Below, piece by piece: positions 45,038 through 52,654 of a stretch of 64,000 bases of DNA. This DNA comes from Butyrivibrio sp. GTDB taxonomy: Bacteria > Bacillota > Clostridia > Lachnospirales > Lachnospiraceae. Each line of letters begins with the position of its first letter. Position 1 is the stretch's first letter. The DNA lies in contig NZ_SVFW01000001.1 of the NCBI RefSeq assembly GCF_015056685.1, positions 124,001 through 188,000 on the forward strand, read 5' to 3'. The notes beneath the pieces are model-generated. The model was not told where the DNA came from and did no database searches. It worked only from the letters and a program-made list of their open reading frames with translations. The translations under genes and the position numbers were made by a program.

Positions 45038-46483
45038 ATGACAAATGAAAAATACACAATTTTAAAAGCGTTTATAAATCAGATACCTATCCCAAGTGCC
45101 ATTATGTCTGTAGAAAAAGATGCGTATGGTAATTGCGGTGAAGTGCGTTTTGCTGTTATCAATAACGTTTTTAAAAAAAGCTATTATGAAATGTTTGCGG
45201 GAACAGAAAATGATGCAAATATTTCTTTCGACAACTTTGAAAAGACAATTGAAGGAAACCTCTATACTATGCATCTTCCGAAAGAGCCAAATTTCGAAGA
45301 TGTATGCTTTAGAGCTGCGTGGAAGGGCGAATTTATAAATACATATGTTGATACCTCAAAAATGTATGGTTTCTGGACTCAGGACATCCTTAATCCCATA
45401 ACAGAGAAGAGCGATGATCCTGGTATCTCCTACTGCCAGTTCTCTTATACTCTGAATAAAGAAATGGATACAGGCAAATTTGCAGCTGTTTCCCCTGACA
45501 TTGCAAGCTTTGTTATAAAGACCTGTCTTGAACTTAGAAACGAGCACAAATTCCTTGATAGCATGGAAATTGTAACTAAAGACATCTTAGAGTACACGAA
45601 TTCATATGCAGCAAGCACTCTTACTATTGACAAAGAATTCCGTACTTTTGACATCATAAGTGCTGCATCCTCAGACCCTTCAAACGATATACGTGGTATA
45701 TTTTCTAAATTCCCATATGAGATAATTGAGAGCTGGGAAGAGCTTGTAAAAAAGACAAACAGTATCATCATAAAAGATGAACATGACATGGATTACTACG
45801 AGGAAAAGGCCCCTGCCTGGGTTAAGACCTTGAGAATAAATAAAGTTCAAAGCCTGTGTCTTGTTCCCTTTACTCACAACGGAGAAACAATAGGTTACCT
45901 CTACATCACCAACTTCGATGTAAGTCATCTTGTAAGGATAAAAGAAACTATTGAACTTATCTCATTCTTTTTATCATCTGAAGTTGCTAACCACCTGTTT
46001 TTACAAAGGCTCGAGTATCTCAGTAACGTTGATATGCTTACAGGAGTATTTAACAGAAACTGTATGAACGTAAATGTAGACGAGCTGGCGCTTAAACTTG
46101 AATTTAACCCAAGACCTTTCAACGTAGCCTTCTGTGACCTGAATGGTCTTAAGACAATAAATGATACTGGCGGTCACGAACAGGGAGATAAACTTCTTGT
46201 TTATGCTGCTGATGTGTTAAAAGAAGTTTTTGCAACAGACAAGATTTACAGGGCAGGCGGTGATGAATTTACTATCATCTCCTTCGATACTGAAAAGGAT
46301 TTTGAAGAAAAGATAAAATGCCTTAGAGAAAAGGCATCAGACCCGGAGTGGCTTCATTTTGCAATAGGCTACTACCATGATTCCGATTCCGGAAACCTGC
46401 GTCTTGCCATGAGATATGCCGACGAGCGCATGTATAAAGACAAAAACAAATTCTACGAACAACACCCCGATAAAAGGAGGTAA
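45038..46483 (+). CDS. GGDEF diguanylate cyclase, active-looking paralogue (second of tandem pair)
   Basis: 481 residues with the same PAS-like, GAF-like and GGDEF layout as the preceding gene, and clearly a duplicate along its whole length. Catalytic residues are intact: FCDLNGLKTIND (about 368), GGHEQGDKLL, YRAGGDEFTII (about 405) and the final ADERMY block. It should synthesise cyclic di-GMP in the cytoplasm. Its start lies one base after the stop of the inactive paralogue, so both are made together, probably in equal amounts. The ligand of the sensory part is unknown. Confidence 0.92.
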   Translation: MTNEKYTILKAFINQIPIPSAIMSVEKDAYGNCGEVRFAVINNVFKKSYYEMFAGTENDANISFDNFEKTIEGNLYTMHLPKEPNFEDVCFRAAWKGEFINTYVDTSKMYGFWTQDILNPITEKSDDPGISYCQFSYTLNKEMDTGKFAAVSPDIASFVIKTCLELRNEHKFLDSMEIVTKDILEYTNSYAASTLTIDKEFRTFDIISAASSDPSNDIRGIFSKFPYEIIESWEELVKKTNSIIIKDEHDMDYYEEKAPAWVKTLRINKVQSLCLVPFTHNGETIGYLYITNFDVSHLVRIKETIELISFFLSSEVANHLFLQRLEYLSNVDMLTGVFNRNCMNVNVDELALKLEFNPRPFNVAFCDLNGLKTINDTGGHEQGDKLLVYAADVLKEVFATDKIYRAGGDEFTIISFDTEKDFEEKIKCLREKASDPEWLHFAIGYYHDSDSGNLRLAMRYADERMYKDKNKFYEQHPDKRR

Positions 46484-46487
46484 AAAA

Positions 46488-46513
46488 AAGCGAGTGCACG
46501 GCACTCGCTTTTT
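46488..46513 (+). terminator. Terminator of the tandem GGDEF unit
   Basis: GCGAGTGC and GCACTCGC pair perfectly around ACG, followed by TTTTT. Confidence 0.92.
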
Positions 46514-46527
46514 ACATACTTTAACAA

Positions 46528-46609
46528 GGAAGTTCGGCTCTCGCACTTCGTGCTCGACCGAATGACATTTGGAAGTTCGGCTCTCGCACTTCGTGCTCGC
46601 CCGAACGAC
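46528..46609. repeat. Two direct copies of a 39-base palindromic repeat
   Basis: Copy one is 46528-46566 and copy two 46571-46609, starting GGAAGTTCGGCTCTCGCACT and differing at two positions. Each unit has TTCGG...CCGAA at its ends and GCAC-TTC-GTGC at its centre, so it can fold. The repeat is GC-richer than its surroundings. It resembles repetitive extragenic palindromes rather than CRISPR, as there are only two copies and a four-base spacer. Confidence 0.8.
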
Positions 46610-46653
46610 CATGCTGACTAGACTCGACAAGACCTCGTCAAGTCATCATGGTC
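46607..46653 (-). terminator. Imperfect hairpin at the end of the GGGtGRT gene
   Basis: GACCATG (46607-46613) and CATGGTC (46647-46653) pair, with a second pairing block TGACT/AGTCA inside. It overlaps the stop codon of the minus-strand gene. No T run follows, so a terminator role is uncertain. Confidence 0.4.
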
Positions 46654-47671
46654 AGAACTTACCAGCCTTTGCAGCCTCTTCGATAGAAACGGCTGTTGAA
46701 ACTGTCATACCAACCATAGGGTTGTTACCAGCTCCGATAAGACCCATCATCTCTACGTGAGCAGGAACTGATGAAGAACCAGCGAACTGAGCATCTGAAT
46801 GCATACGTCCCATAGTATCTGTCATACCATAAGAAGCAGGACCAGCTGCCATGTTATCTGGGTGAAGTGTACGACCTGTACCACCGCCTGATGCTACTGA
46901 GAAGTACTTCTTACCAGCTTCAATACGCTCTTTCTTGTATGTACCTGCAACTGGGTGCTGGAATCTTGTAGGATTTGTTGAGTTACCTGTGATAGATACG
47001 TCAACGTTCTCCTTCCACATGATAGCTACACCTTCCTGTACGTCATTAGCGCCGTAGCAGTTAACCTTTGCACGAGGTGAATTAGCATCCTTAGAATAGC
47101 ACTTTCTGAATACTTCCTTAACTTCGCCTGTGTAGTAATCATACTCTGTCTCAACATATGTGAATCCGTTGATACGAGAAATGATCTGAGCAGCGTCTTT
47201 TCCAAGACCGTTAAGAATAACTCTAAGAGGTTTCTGACGAACCTTGTTAGCCTTCTCTGCGATACCGATAGCACCCTCAGCAGCTGCGAATGACTCGTGA
47301 CCAGCAAGGAATGCGAAGCACTCTGTATCCTCTTCAAGAAGCATCTTTCCAAGATTACCATGTCCAAGACCTACTTTACGTCTGTCAGCAACTGATCCAG
47401 GGATACAGAAAGCCTGAAGACCAATTCCGATTGCTGCAGCAGCGTCAGCAGCCTTACGGCAGTTCTTTTTGATTGCGATAGCAGCACCTACTGTGTAAGC
47501 CCACTTTGCGTTTTCGAAGCAGATTGGCTGGATGCCTTCGATAAGCTTGTAAACATCGATGCCAGCTGCCATTGTAATATCTTTACACTCTTCGATAGAA
47601 GAAATTCCATACTCCTTAAGGCAAGCCAGGATCTGGGGCTCTCTTCTTTCATATGATTCAAATAAAGCCAT
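46652..47671 (-). CDS. GGGtGRT-family protein of unknown function
   Basis: 339 residues. The name-giving motif appears as ASGGGTGRTLHPDNMAAGP (about 262), followed by a conserved C-terminal region with GRMHSDAQFAGSS and GLIGAGNNPMVGMTVS. The middle has NCYGANDVQEGVAIMW. There is no membrane helix or signal peptide. The family is uncharacterised and is typically encoded next to a NifU-like scaffold protein, as here (22-base gap, same strand). A role in an iron-sulfur-linked process is inferred from that pairing. Codon use looks like that of highly expressed genes, with little AT bias at third positions. Confidence 0.92.
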   Translation of the reverse strand: MALFESYERREPQILACLKEYGISSIEECKDITMAAGIDVYKLIEGIQPICFENAKWAYTVGAAIAIKKNCRKAADAAAAIGIGLQAFCIPGSVADRRKVGLGHGNLGKMLLEEDTECFAFLAGHESFAAAEGAIGIAEKANKVRQKPLRVILNGLGKDAAQIISRINGFTYVETEYDYYTGEVKEVFRKCYSKDANSPRAKVNCYGANDVQEGVAIMWKENVDVSITGNSTNPTRFQHPVAGTYKKERIEAGKKYFSVASGGGTGRTLHPDNMAAGPASYGMTDTMGRMHSDAQFAGSSSVPAHVEMMGLIGAGNNPMVGMTVSTAVSIEEAAKAGKF

Positions 47672-47693
47672 TGTATATTTTCCTCCTTACCTA

Positions 47694-48386
47694 TTACTCA
47701 TTTCTTGGGTCGATGCAACGAACTGCATCTGCAACACGTCCATACTGTCCCTTAGCCTTCTCAAGAGCTGTGTTTGCATCATCACCAGCTTTGATGAAGT
47801 CCATCATCTTACCAAAGTTAACATACTTGTATCCGATGATCTCATCGTTCTCATCAAGAGCGATGTCTGTGATGTAACCATCTGTAAGTTCAAGGTAACG
47901 AGGTCCCTTTTCAAGTGTACCGTATGTTGTACCAACCATTGAACGGTTACCCTTACCAAGATCCTCAAGACCAGCACCGATCTGAAGACCATCCTCTGAG
48001 AATGCAGACTGTGTTCTGCCGTAAACGATCTGAAGGAAGAGCTCTCTCATAGCTGTGTTGATAGCGTCACAAACAAGGTCTGTGTTAAGAGCTTCAAGAA
48101 CTGTAAGTCCTGGAAGAATTTCAGAAGCCATAGCTGCTGAATGTGTCATTCCTGAACATCCAATAGTCTCAACAAGTGCCTCCTGAATAATACCGTCCTT
48201 AACATTTAAGGAAAGCTTACAGCAGCCCTGCTGTGGAGCACACCAGCCGATACCATGTGTATAGCCGGAAATATCCTTTATTTCTTTTGACTTAACCCAC
48301 TTAGCCTCTTCCGGAATGGGAGCTGCACCATGGTGTACCCCTTGTGTAACAGGGCACATGTTTTTTACCTCTGTAGAGTAAATCAT
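47694..48386 (-). CDS. NifU-like iron-sulfur scaffold protein, partner of GGGtGRT protein
   Basis: 230 residues. A NifU_N/IscU-like region spans about 25-150, with cysteines in GWCAPQQGCCKLSL (about 39-47) and VETIGCSGMTHSAAMAS (about 72). It differs from standard IscU/NifU in its spacing and in its long C-terminal extension (about 150-230), rich in acidic residues. GGAG precedes the ATG. It is the first gene of a two-gene unit with the GGGtGRT protein. It may assemble or carry a cluster for that partner; true scaffold activity is unproven. Confidence 0.88.
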   Translation of the reverse strand: MIYSTEVKNMCPVTQGVHHGAAPIPEEAKWVKSKEIKDISGYTHGIGWCAPQQGCCKLSLNVKDGIIQEALVETIGCSGMTHSAAMASEILPGLTVLEALNTDLVCDAINTAMRELFLQIVYGRTQSAFSEDGLQIGAGLEDLGKGNRSMVGTTYGTLEKGPRYLELTDGYITDIALDENDEIIGYKYVNFGKMMDFIKAGDDANTALEKAKGQYGRVADAVRCIDPRNE

Positions 48387-48445
48387 GAAAAAATCTCCTT
48401 TCGTATTGTGAAGTAACTTTCATTACTTGCTACCTAATTTTAGAC

Positions 48446-48480
48446 TGGCCATAATTCGATGCATGCCAAGCATCAGGCCA
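48446..48480. promoter_or_regulatory. Nested inverted repeats upstream of the NifU-like gene
   Basis: GATGC (48458-48462) pairs with GCATC (48470-48474), and the outer TGGCC (48446-48450) pairs with GGCCA (48476-48480). They lie 60-95 bases upstream of the NifU-like start. They could form an operator or leader structure. The rest of the divergent gap 48387-48650 is AT-rich with no other clear signal. Confidence 0.4.
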
Positions 48481-48650
48481 AAGATAATGCCTTCTGAAAA
48501 CATACCCTCAGAAAACACCATCATTATTTTTGCACATAATGATGCTAATTTCAATAACGTTGTTTATTTTTTAACAGATTTTTTAGTCTTATCTTCTCAG
48601 ATATGTTATTATTGTCTTGTTAATTCAAAAATATAGGTGAGGTATTTAAC

Positions 48651-49319
48651 ATGGAAGAATTTAAGATTTCAAATATGTATGATCTAAATGAGACTATCGC
48701 TGCTGATTATATGAAAACAAAGGAATATCCATGGGAGCTTCTTGCAGGTATCAAGGATTACATCATTGAACTTGGAAACAGCCTTCCAGCTGATAAATAT
48801 GAAAAACGCGGTGAAAATGTATGGATTGCAAAAAGCGCCAAAGTATTTGATTCCGCTTACCTTGGAGGACCATGCATAATAGATGAGGATGCAGAAGTCA
48901 GACAGTGCGCATTCATAAGAGGAAGCGCAATCGTTGGTAAAGGAGCTGTTGTTGGAAATTCAACCGAGCTTAAGAATGTAATTCTTTTCAACAAGGTTCA
49001 GGTTCCTCATTATAACTACGTCGGAGATTCAATTCTTGGATTCAAGGCTCATATGGGAGCGGGCTCTATCACATCAAATGTAAAGAGCGACAAGACTTTG
49101 GTAGTAGTTAAGAACGGCGCTGATGACAAGGTAGAGACAGGTCTTAAGAAAATGGGCGCAATGCTCGGCGACAACGTTGAAGTTGGCTGTAACTCAGTTC
49201 TTAACCCAGGAACAGTTATCGGAAGAAATTGCAATGTATATCCCCTCTCTTCTGTGCGCGGCTGCATTCCTGAAGGACATATCTTTAAGGATAAAGATCA
49301 CGTAGTAAAAAAGAATTAA
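48651..49319 (+). CDS. Left-handed beta-helix acyl/sugar-transferase-like protein
   Basis: 222 residues. The region about 55-205 consists of hexapeptide repeats of the left-handed beta-helix type (VWIAKSAKVF, IIDEDAEVR, AIVGKGAVVGN, GAMLGDNVEVG, PGTVIGRNCNV). It resembles the C-terminal half of GlmU/UDP-GlcNAc pyrophosphorylase-like proteins but lacks the nucleotidyltransferase domain. The repeats usually bind acetyl-CoA in trimers, so an O- or N-acetyltransferase is likely; the acceptor is unknown. It is a single-gene unit, divergent from the NifU-like gene and ending in a strong terminator. Confidence 0.88.
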   Translation: MEEFKISNMYDLNETIAADYMKTKEYPWELLAGIKDYIIELGNSLPADKYEKRGENVWIAKSAKVFDSAYLGGPCIIDEDAEVRQCAFIRGSAIVGKGAVVGNSTELKNVILFNKVQVPHYNYVGDSILGFKAHMGAGSITSNVKSDKTLVVVKNGADDKVETGLKKMGAMLGDNVEVGCNSVLNPGTVIGRNCNVYPLSSVRGCIPEGHIFKDKDHVVKKN

Positions 49320-49362
49320 ATCATTAAACAATAATTGGTTCAAAAGAATTGATCCTTGTTAC

Positions 49363-49396
49363 GAATGCTTACGCCGATGGCGTAAGCATTCTTGTT
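49363..49396. terminator. Terminator between convergent genes
   Basis: GAATGCTTACGCC and GGCGTAAGCATTC form a perfect 13-bp stem around GAT, followed by TTGTTT on the plus strand. Confidence 0.9.
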
Positions 49397-49416
49397 TATA
49401 GCCTCTAAGTTGTATT

Positions 49417-50622
49417 TTAGTATCTTTCCCAAAAGCCACATACATTGGAAAAGCCATATTTAGTTTTCAGAATATCTTTTAGCTTATCAAAAGGAATCTC
49501 TCCATCCTTAAAATAAATGGAGCCGTCAGTTTCATTAAGATGCGTAATAAAGATAGAAAGCTCCGTTTCTTTCACGCTTCTAAACTGCCCTACGCTTCTA
49601 TAATCCTCTTTTACAGGTAGTACAAAGTCTTCAATATCCCGATGCCTTGCATATCTGATAGAGCCCTGCCACTCATTATCTATGTTGGTAAGGTCCATGG
49701 TTACTTCGGGAAATTCATTTCTGTCACACTCTCCCGGAAGTGGTCCGTTACCATGCCTTGTAACATAAGATCTGGTAACATAGACCGCTCTATCAAGTTT
49801 CAAATTTCTTTCATCAAGAAAAGATGCTATATTCCAAAGACCTGTCTTTGACGGTGTAAGGTACGGAGCAAACTTTTTGTAGTCATTATCAAGCAAAAGC
49901 CCCTGTCCTGTCTCAAAAACAACCTGTTTATAGCCAAGCAGGAAATCAGAAGAAGCATCTATTATTTCAATGTGCTTCACCGTCTCCTTTATGCTTTCTG
50001 CAAAATTTGCAAGGACTTCACTGTTTGTGAGCATATCATAATAATCCGCTCTTCTTCCAGGATTGTTGCGTTCAAACAGGTCACATATAGAGTCAAGATC
50101 TCTCTGACCATATTTTTCTCTAAAATCGACCAGTATATCAAACAGCTCTTTTAGAGACTTATCACGAACATCAGCAACTGTAAGAACAAGTCCATTTTCA
50201 TGCCTGTTTATACATTCATTGATGCCCATTCCGCAGCTTCCGTGCCGCTCTTTTCCTCTGGCAGATTCAATGAACATATTTCGAAGCACATCATCTATGA
50301 TTGTGATCCTCGTATCTTTTTCAGCGTATATCTTAGGAGTAAAACCATATACAGCCTCAAACTCTTCCAGTTCATTGCCAAGCTGAAAAAGATCAACTAA
50401 AAACGTATCTGCTAAAAGTGTATCTGCGCCATACTCAGCCCCGGACCCTATCTGATGATGGATGAACCGCTTTCCGCTCTCATCCTCTACTGTATGCCCG
50501 GCCTGGCCGCCTCCGTTATGCTTAACTATCAGCGTTATTTTTTCTTTTTTGGCAAAAGAGGCACAGACAAGGCCTTTACCTTCATCTCCAAAGTTTTTAC
50601 CAATGACGGCAATTGCTTTCAT
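49417..50622 (-). CDS. Divergent adenylosuccinate-synthetase-like protein
   Basis: 401 residues. It is a PurA relative: GKNFGDEGKGLV (about 8-19) keeps the catalytic Asp and P-loop-like turn but ends in Leu where PurA has Lys. HNGGGQAGHTV (about 35-45) keeps the catalytic His. The IMP-loop block that reads GTTGRGIGP in PurA is GSCGMGINE here (about 128). The GTP-side C-terminal part is shortened and altered. So it probably joins an amino acid or similar group to a purine-like substrate, but not in normal AMP synthesis. Its ATG overlaps the vWA gene's stop by four bases, tying it to that cluster. Confidence 0.85.
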   Translation of the reverse strand: MKAIAVIGKNFGDEGKGLVCASFAKKEKITLIVKHNGGGQAGHTVEDESGKRFIHHQIGSGAEYGADTLLADTFLVDLFQLGNELEEFEAVYGFTPKIYAEKDTRITIIDDVLRNMFIESARGKERHGSCGMGINECINRHENGLVLTVADVRDKSLKELFDILVDFREKYGQRDLDSICDLFERNNPGRRADYYDMLTNSEVLANFAESIKETVKHIEIIDASSDFLLGYKQVVFETGQGLLLDNDYKKFAPYLTPSKTGLWNIASFLDERNLKLDRAVYVTRSYVTRHGNGPLPGECDRNEFPEVTMDLTNIDNEWQGSIRYARHRDIEDFVLPVKEDYRSVGQFRSVKETELSIFITHLNETDGSIYFKDGEIPFDKLKDILKTKYGFSNVCGFWERY

Positions 50623-51497
50623 AAACTGATTCCGTTATCTTCAAAAGAAAGTCGTGAAAGCGCAGCACTTATAGAAGGTCTGTCAAGCTCCTCCCACTGC
50701 TCCAACACTTCGTCAAGTTTTTTACCCTTCTGCAACTGAATTGTGCTAATGATTATTTCAGGAATATTGCCGATATACTGCCTTTCAATAATGATCGTGT
50801 GCCCAGCCAAAAGCTCCTGATTTTCAATGTTTCCGTGGTCAATCATAATGTGAAACACATTAAACTTTTTCTGAACAGCAGCAAGCACCGCTTCCCTTGA
50901 AATATATCCGGTTTTATCACCGATAACTCTTTCAATGGTATCTTTTACATACTCTTTTCTGATTGTTGCCTTGTCACCAATAGTAAAAAGAAATCCCTTT
51001 TCATTTCTCTTATTGATGGCATCAATGTTCGTGTGATGGGCAAGGAACTCCCAAAGGCAGGTTGGTACTACTTCACCATAGCCCTGGTTTTCAAAATAAA
51101 TATCCAAAAGTTGCTGCGCTATACGAATATCAGATTCAAACTGAGTAACCTGAAGTGGTGAAGCATCCAAATAATCACCGTATGCTGCGCACATTAAAGC
51201 CGGATCTTCTACAGCTCCTGTAGAGTACAATTTTGTGATAAGCTCATTTAAAGCATTTGTAGCAACTTCAACTGCCAGATATCCCATAGACCCAGTGACA
51301 TCAAGGCCAACAACGATAGGTGTTGTATTTGGATGATCTTCTGAATCGAAGCACTCTCTTGTTCCTATATATTTTGGATCATATTTTGGATCGCACTGTT
51401 TTTTTGTAAAAACCTCTTCTACACTCTGATTTCTTGACAGATTTCTGCTGTTTTTTAGCTTAACCCAATCTGATGCTGAATAACTTCCATATCCCAT
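50619..51497 (-). CDS. vWA-domain protein with MIDAS motif
   Basis: 292 residues, soluble. The von Willebrand A domain starts near residue 60: VVGLDVTGSMGYL is the metal-ion-dependent adhesion site (DxTxS form), with a further MIDAS-type Asp in FHIMIDHG (about 218). The N-terminal 55 residues are basic and Asn/Ser-rich. Such cytoplasmic vWA proteins act as metal-dependent scaffolds, for example TerY-like proteins with kinases. It sits between a zinc-ribbon/kinase-like gene and the PurA-like gene, overlapping the latter. Function is unknown; the trio is discussed in the findings. Confidence 0.82.
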   Translation of the reverse strand: MGYGSYSASDWVKLKNSRNLSRNQSVEEVFTKKQCDPKYDPKYIGTRECFDSEDHPNTTPIVVGLDVTGSMGYLAVEVATNALNELITKLYSTGAVEDPALMCAAYGDYLDASPLQVTQFESDIRIAQQLLDIYFENQGYGEVVPTCLWEFLAHHTNIDAINKRNEKGFLFTIGDKATIRKEYVKDTIERVIGDKTGYISREAVLAAVQKKFNVFHIMIDHGNIENQELLAGHTIIIERQYIGNIPEIIISTIQLQKGKKLDEVLEQWEELDRPSISAALSRLSFEDNGISL

Positions 51498-51530
51498 TTT
51501 CTTTTTCCCCTTTTTTCATACTTTTCTTTT

Positions 51531-51545
51531 TTGATCATTGATCAA
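51531..51545. promoter_or_regulatory. 15-bp perfect palindrome between kinase-like and vWA genes
   Basis: TTGATCA-T-TGATCAA. It lies in the 71-base gap of the cluster, with AAAAGGGG (vWA ribosome site) downstream. It may be an internal operator or a weak hairpin. Confidence 0.5.
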
Positions 51546-51568
51546 CATACATTTTTATTAACAAAGGC

Positions 51569-52435
51569 TTAAAACCTCACAAACTTGTGGCCGCCAAAGC
51601 CTTTTTCAATAACAGTATCCCAGTACTCAAAGTCTTCATATGCATTTGCTCTTGGTTTTGAATCAAGGAAAGCAAAAAGCTCCGAAGGGCCACTATCTCT
51701 TTCCATTACCTGCTTTGCTGTTTCCCTGATCTTTTTAAGGTCTCCTTGCGTTGAGAATCGCTTAACATTCCTGTAATCACCAAAGAGCATTCCCTCATGA
51801 GTCACAGGATTTACAAATACGCTGGCTGTACTGATATCCCCATGAGATATTTCTGAAAATTCCAATGCGCAGCAGATATTTTCCATACGGGAAATCACCC
51901 AGGCAAGATGCTCTGCCTTTAAAGGTGCAAAAACTTCCACCGGATAAAAGTATGGCTTACGCACAAAAACAAGTACTTCCCTACCGTCCTTAAGATGGAG
52001 CCTCTGTGTCAGCATAGGAAAACACCTGTCCAGCTTCATATCAGCCTCTGGGAATGTCAGACTAAGGAGCCCTTTCATGAACATATCTGCCTCTTTGTCA
52101 TCATCAAATACATAGACAACACTCTTTTTTGCCAAAAAACATTCCATGCCCGGATATATATATTTATCCATATATGCAATTGTAAGTGGTTTTGAATTGT
52201 CCATTATGAATGAGACGTTTCCCGTCTCTTCCCAAAGATCATCCCCAGAATAATCATCTTCCCTGGCCATGGCTTTTGCCATGTAAAAAGAAAGGATCTT
52301 TTGCCTGAATGCTTCGTTACCCCTTAGTTCCGAATCAGACATAAAGGCTCTGCAACCGCAATAACTGCAGCTAAATCCACCAGCGTCAGAAACCTTCAGC
52401 TGAGCCCCGCAATTTCTACACTTGTAGGTTATCAT
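51569..52435 (-). CDS. Zinc-ribbon protein with kinase-like C-terminal half
   Basis: 288 residues from the ATG at 52433-52435 (GGGGGAAGGA upstream); a TTG seven codons earlier is less likely. The N-terminal zinc ribbon has two CxxC pairs: CRNCG (about 5) and CSYCGC (about 22). The C-terminal part holds SHGDISTASVFV (about 203) followed after 13 residues by LFGDYRNV, which resembles the HGD catalytic loop and the metal Asp of protein-kinase-fold enzymes. The Asn normally found five residues after the loop Asp is Ser. It may be a degenerate kinase. It is first in the operon with the vWA and PurA-like genes. Confidence 0.72.
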   Translation of the reverse strand: MITYKCRNCGAQLKVSDAGGFSCSYCGCRAFMSDSELRGNEAFRQKILSFYMAKAMAREDDYSGDDLWEETGNVSFIMDNSKPLTIAYMDKYIYPGMECFLAKKSVVYVFDDDKEADMFMKGLLSLTFPEADMKLDRCFPMLTQRLHLKDGREVLVFVRKPYFYPVEVFAPLKAEHLAWVISRMENICCALEFSEISHGDISTASVFVNPVTHEGMLFGDYRNVKRFSTQGDLKKIRETAKQVMERDSGPSELFAFLDSKPRANAYEDFEYWDTVIEKGFGGHKFVRF

Positions 52436-52468
52436 TATTTCTTTTCCTTCCCCCAAAATACTCTCTGA

Positions 52469-52484
52469 CTAAAATCCATTTTAG
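52469..52484. promoter_or_regulatory. 16-bp palindrome just after the cluster promoter
   Basis: CTAAAAT-CC-ATTTTAG is a perfect 7-bp inverted repeat located 12 bases after the -10 box of the promoter at 52496-52523. It is a candidate operator controlling the kinase-like/vWA/PurA-like operon. Confidence 0.6.
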
Positions 52485-52495
52485 CCACATTTTCA

Positions 52496-52523
52496 ATTAT
52501 AATAAACTTCCTTTTTTACGCAA
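52496..52523 (-). promoter_or_regulatory. Probable promoter of the kinase-like/vWA/PurA-like operon
   Basis: On the minus strand TTGCGT (52518-52523) and TATAAT (52496-52501) are 16 bases apart, 61 bases before the first start codon. Confidence 0.6.
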
Positions 52524-52556
52524 TAAGCGATTCTAACTTGTCACATTCTCAAAATA

Positions 52557-52602
52557 AAACATAGGATAATCGCTGATATTCTCAAGCAATTATCCTATGT
52601 TT
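52557..52602. terminator. Hairpin after enolase
   Basis: AAACATAGGATAAT and ATTATCCTATGTTT form a perfect 14-bp stem with an 18-base loop, 53 bases after the eno stop codon. TTTTATTTTG follows on the minus strand. Confidence 0.75.
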
Positions 52603-52654
52603 CAGTTTTTTTGAAATTGTTAATATAAGTAAAAAGCAAAGTATGATAAAACAA

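Noticed and set aside
46528..46609. CRISPR array
   Set aside because: There are only two repeats, separated by four bases, with no spacers and no cas gene.
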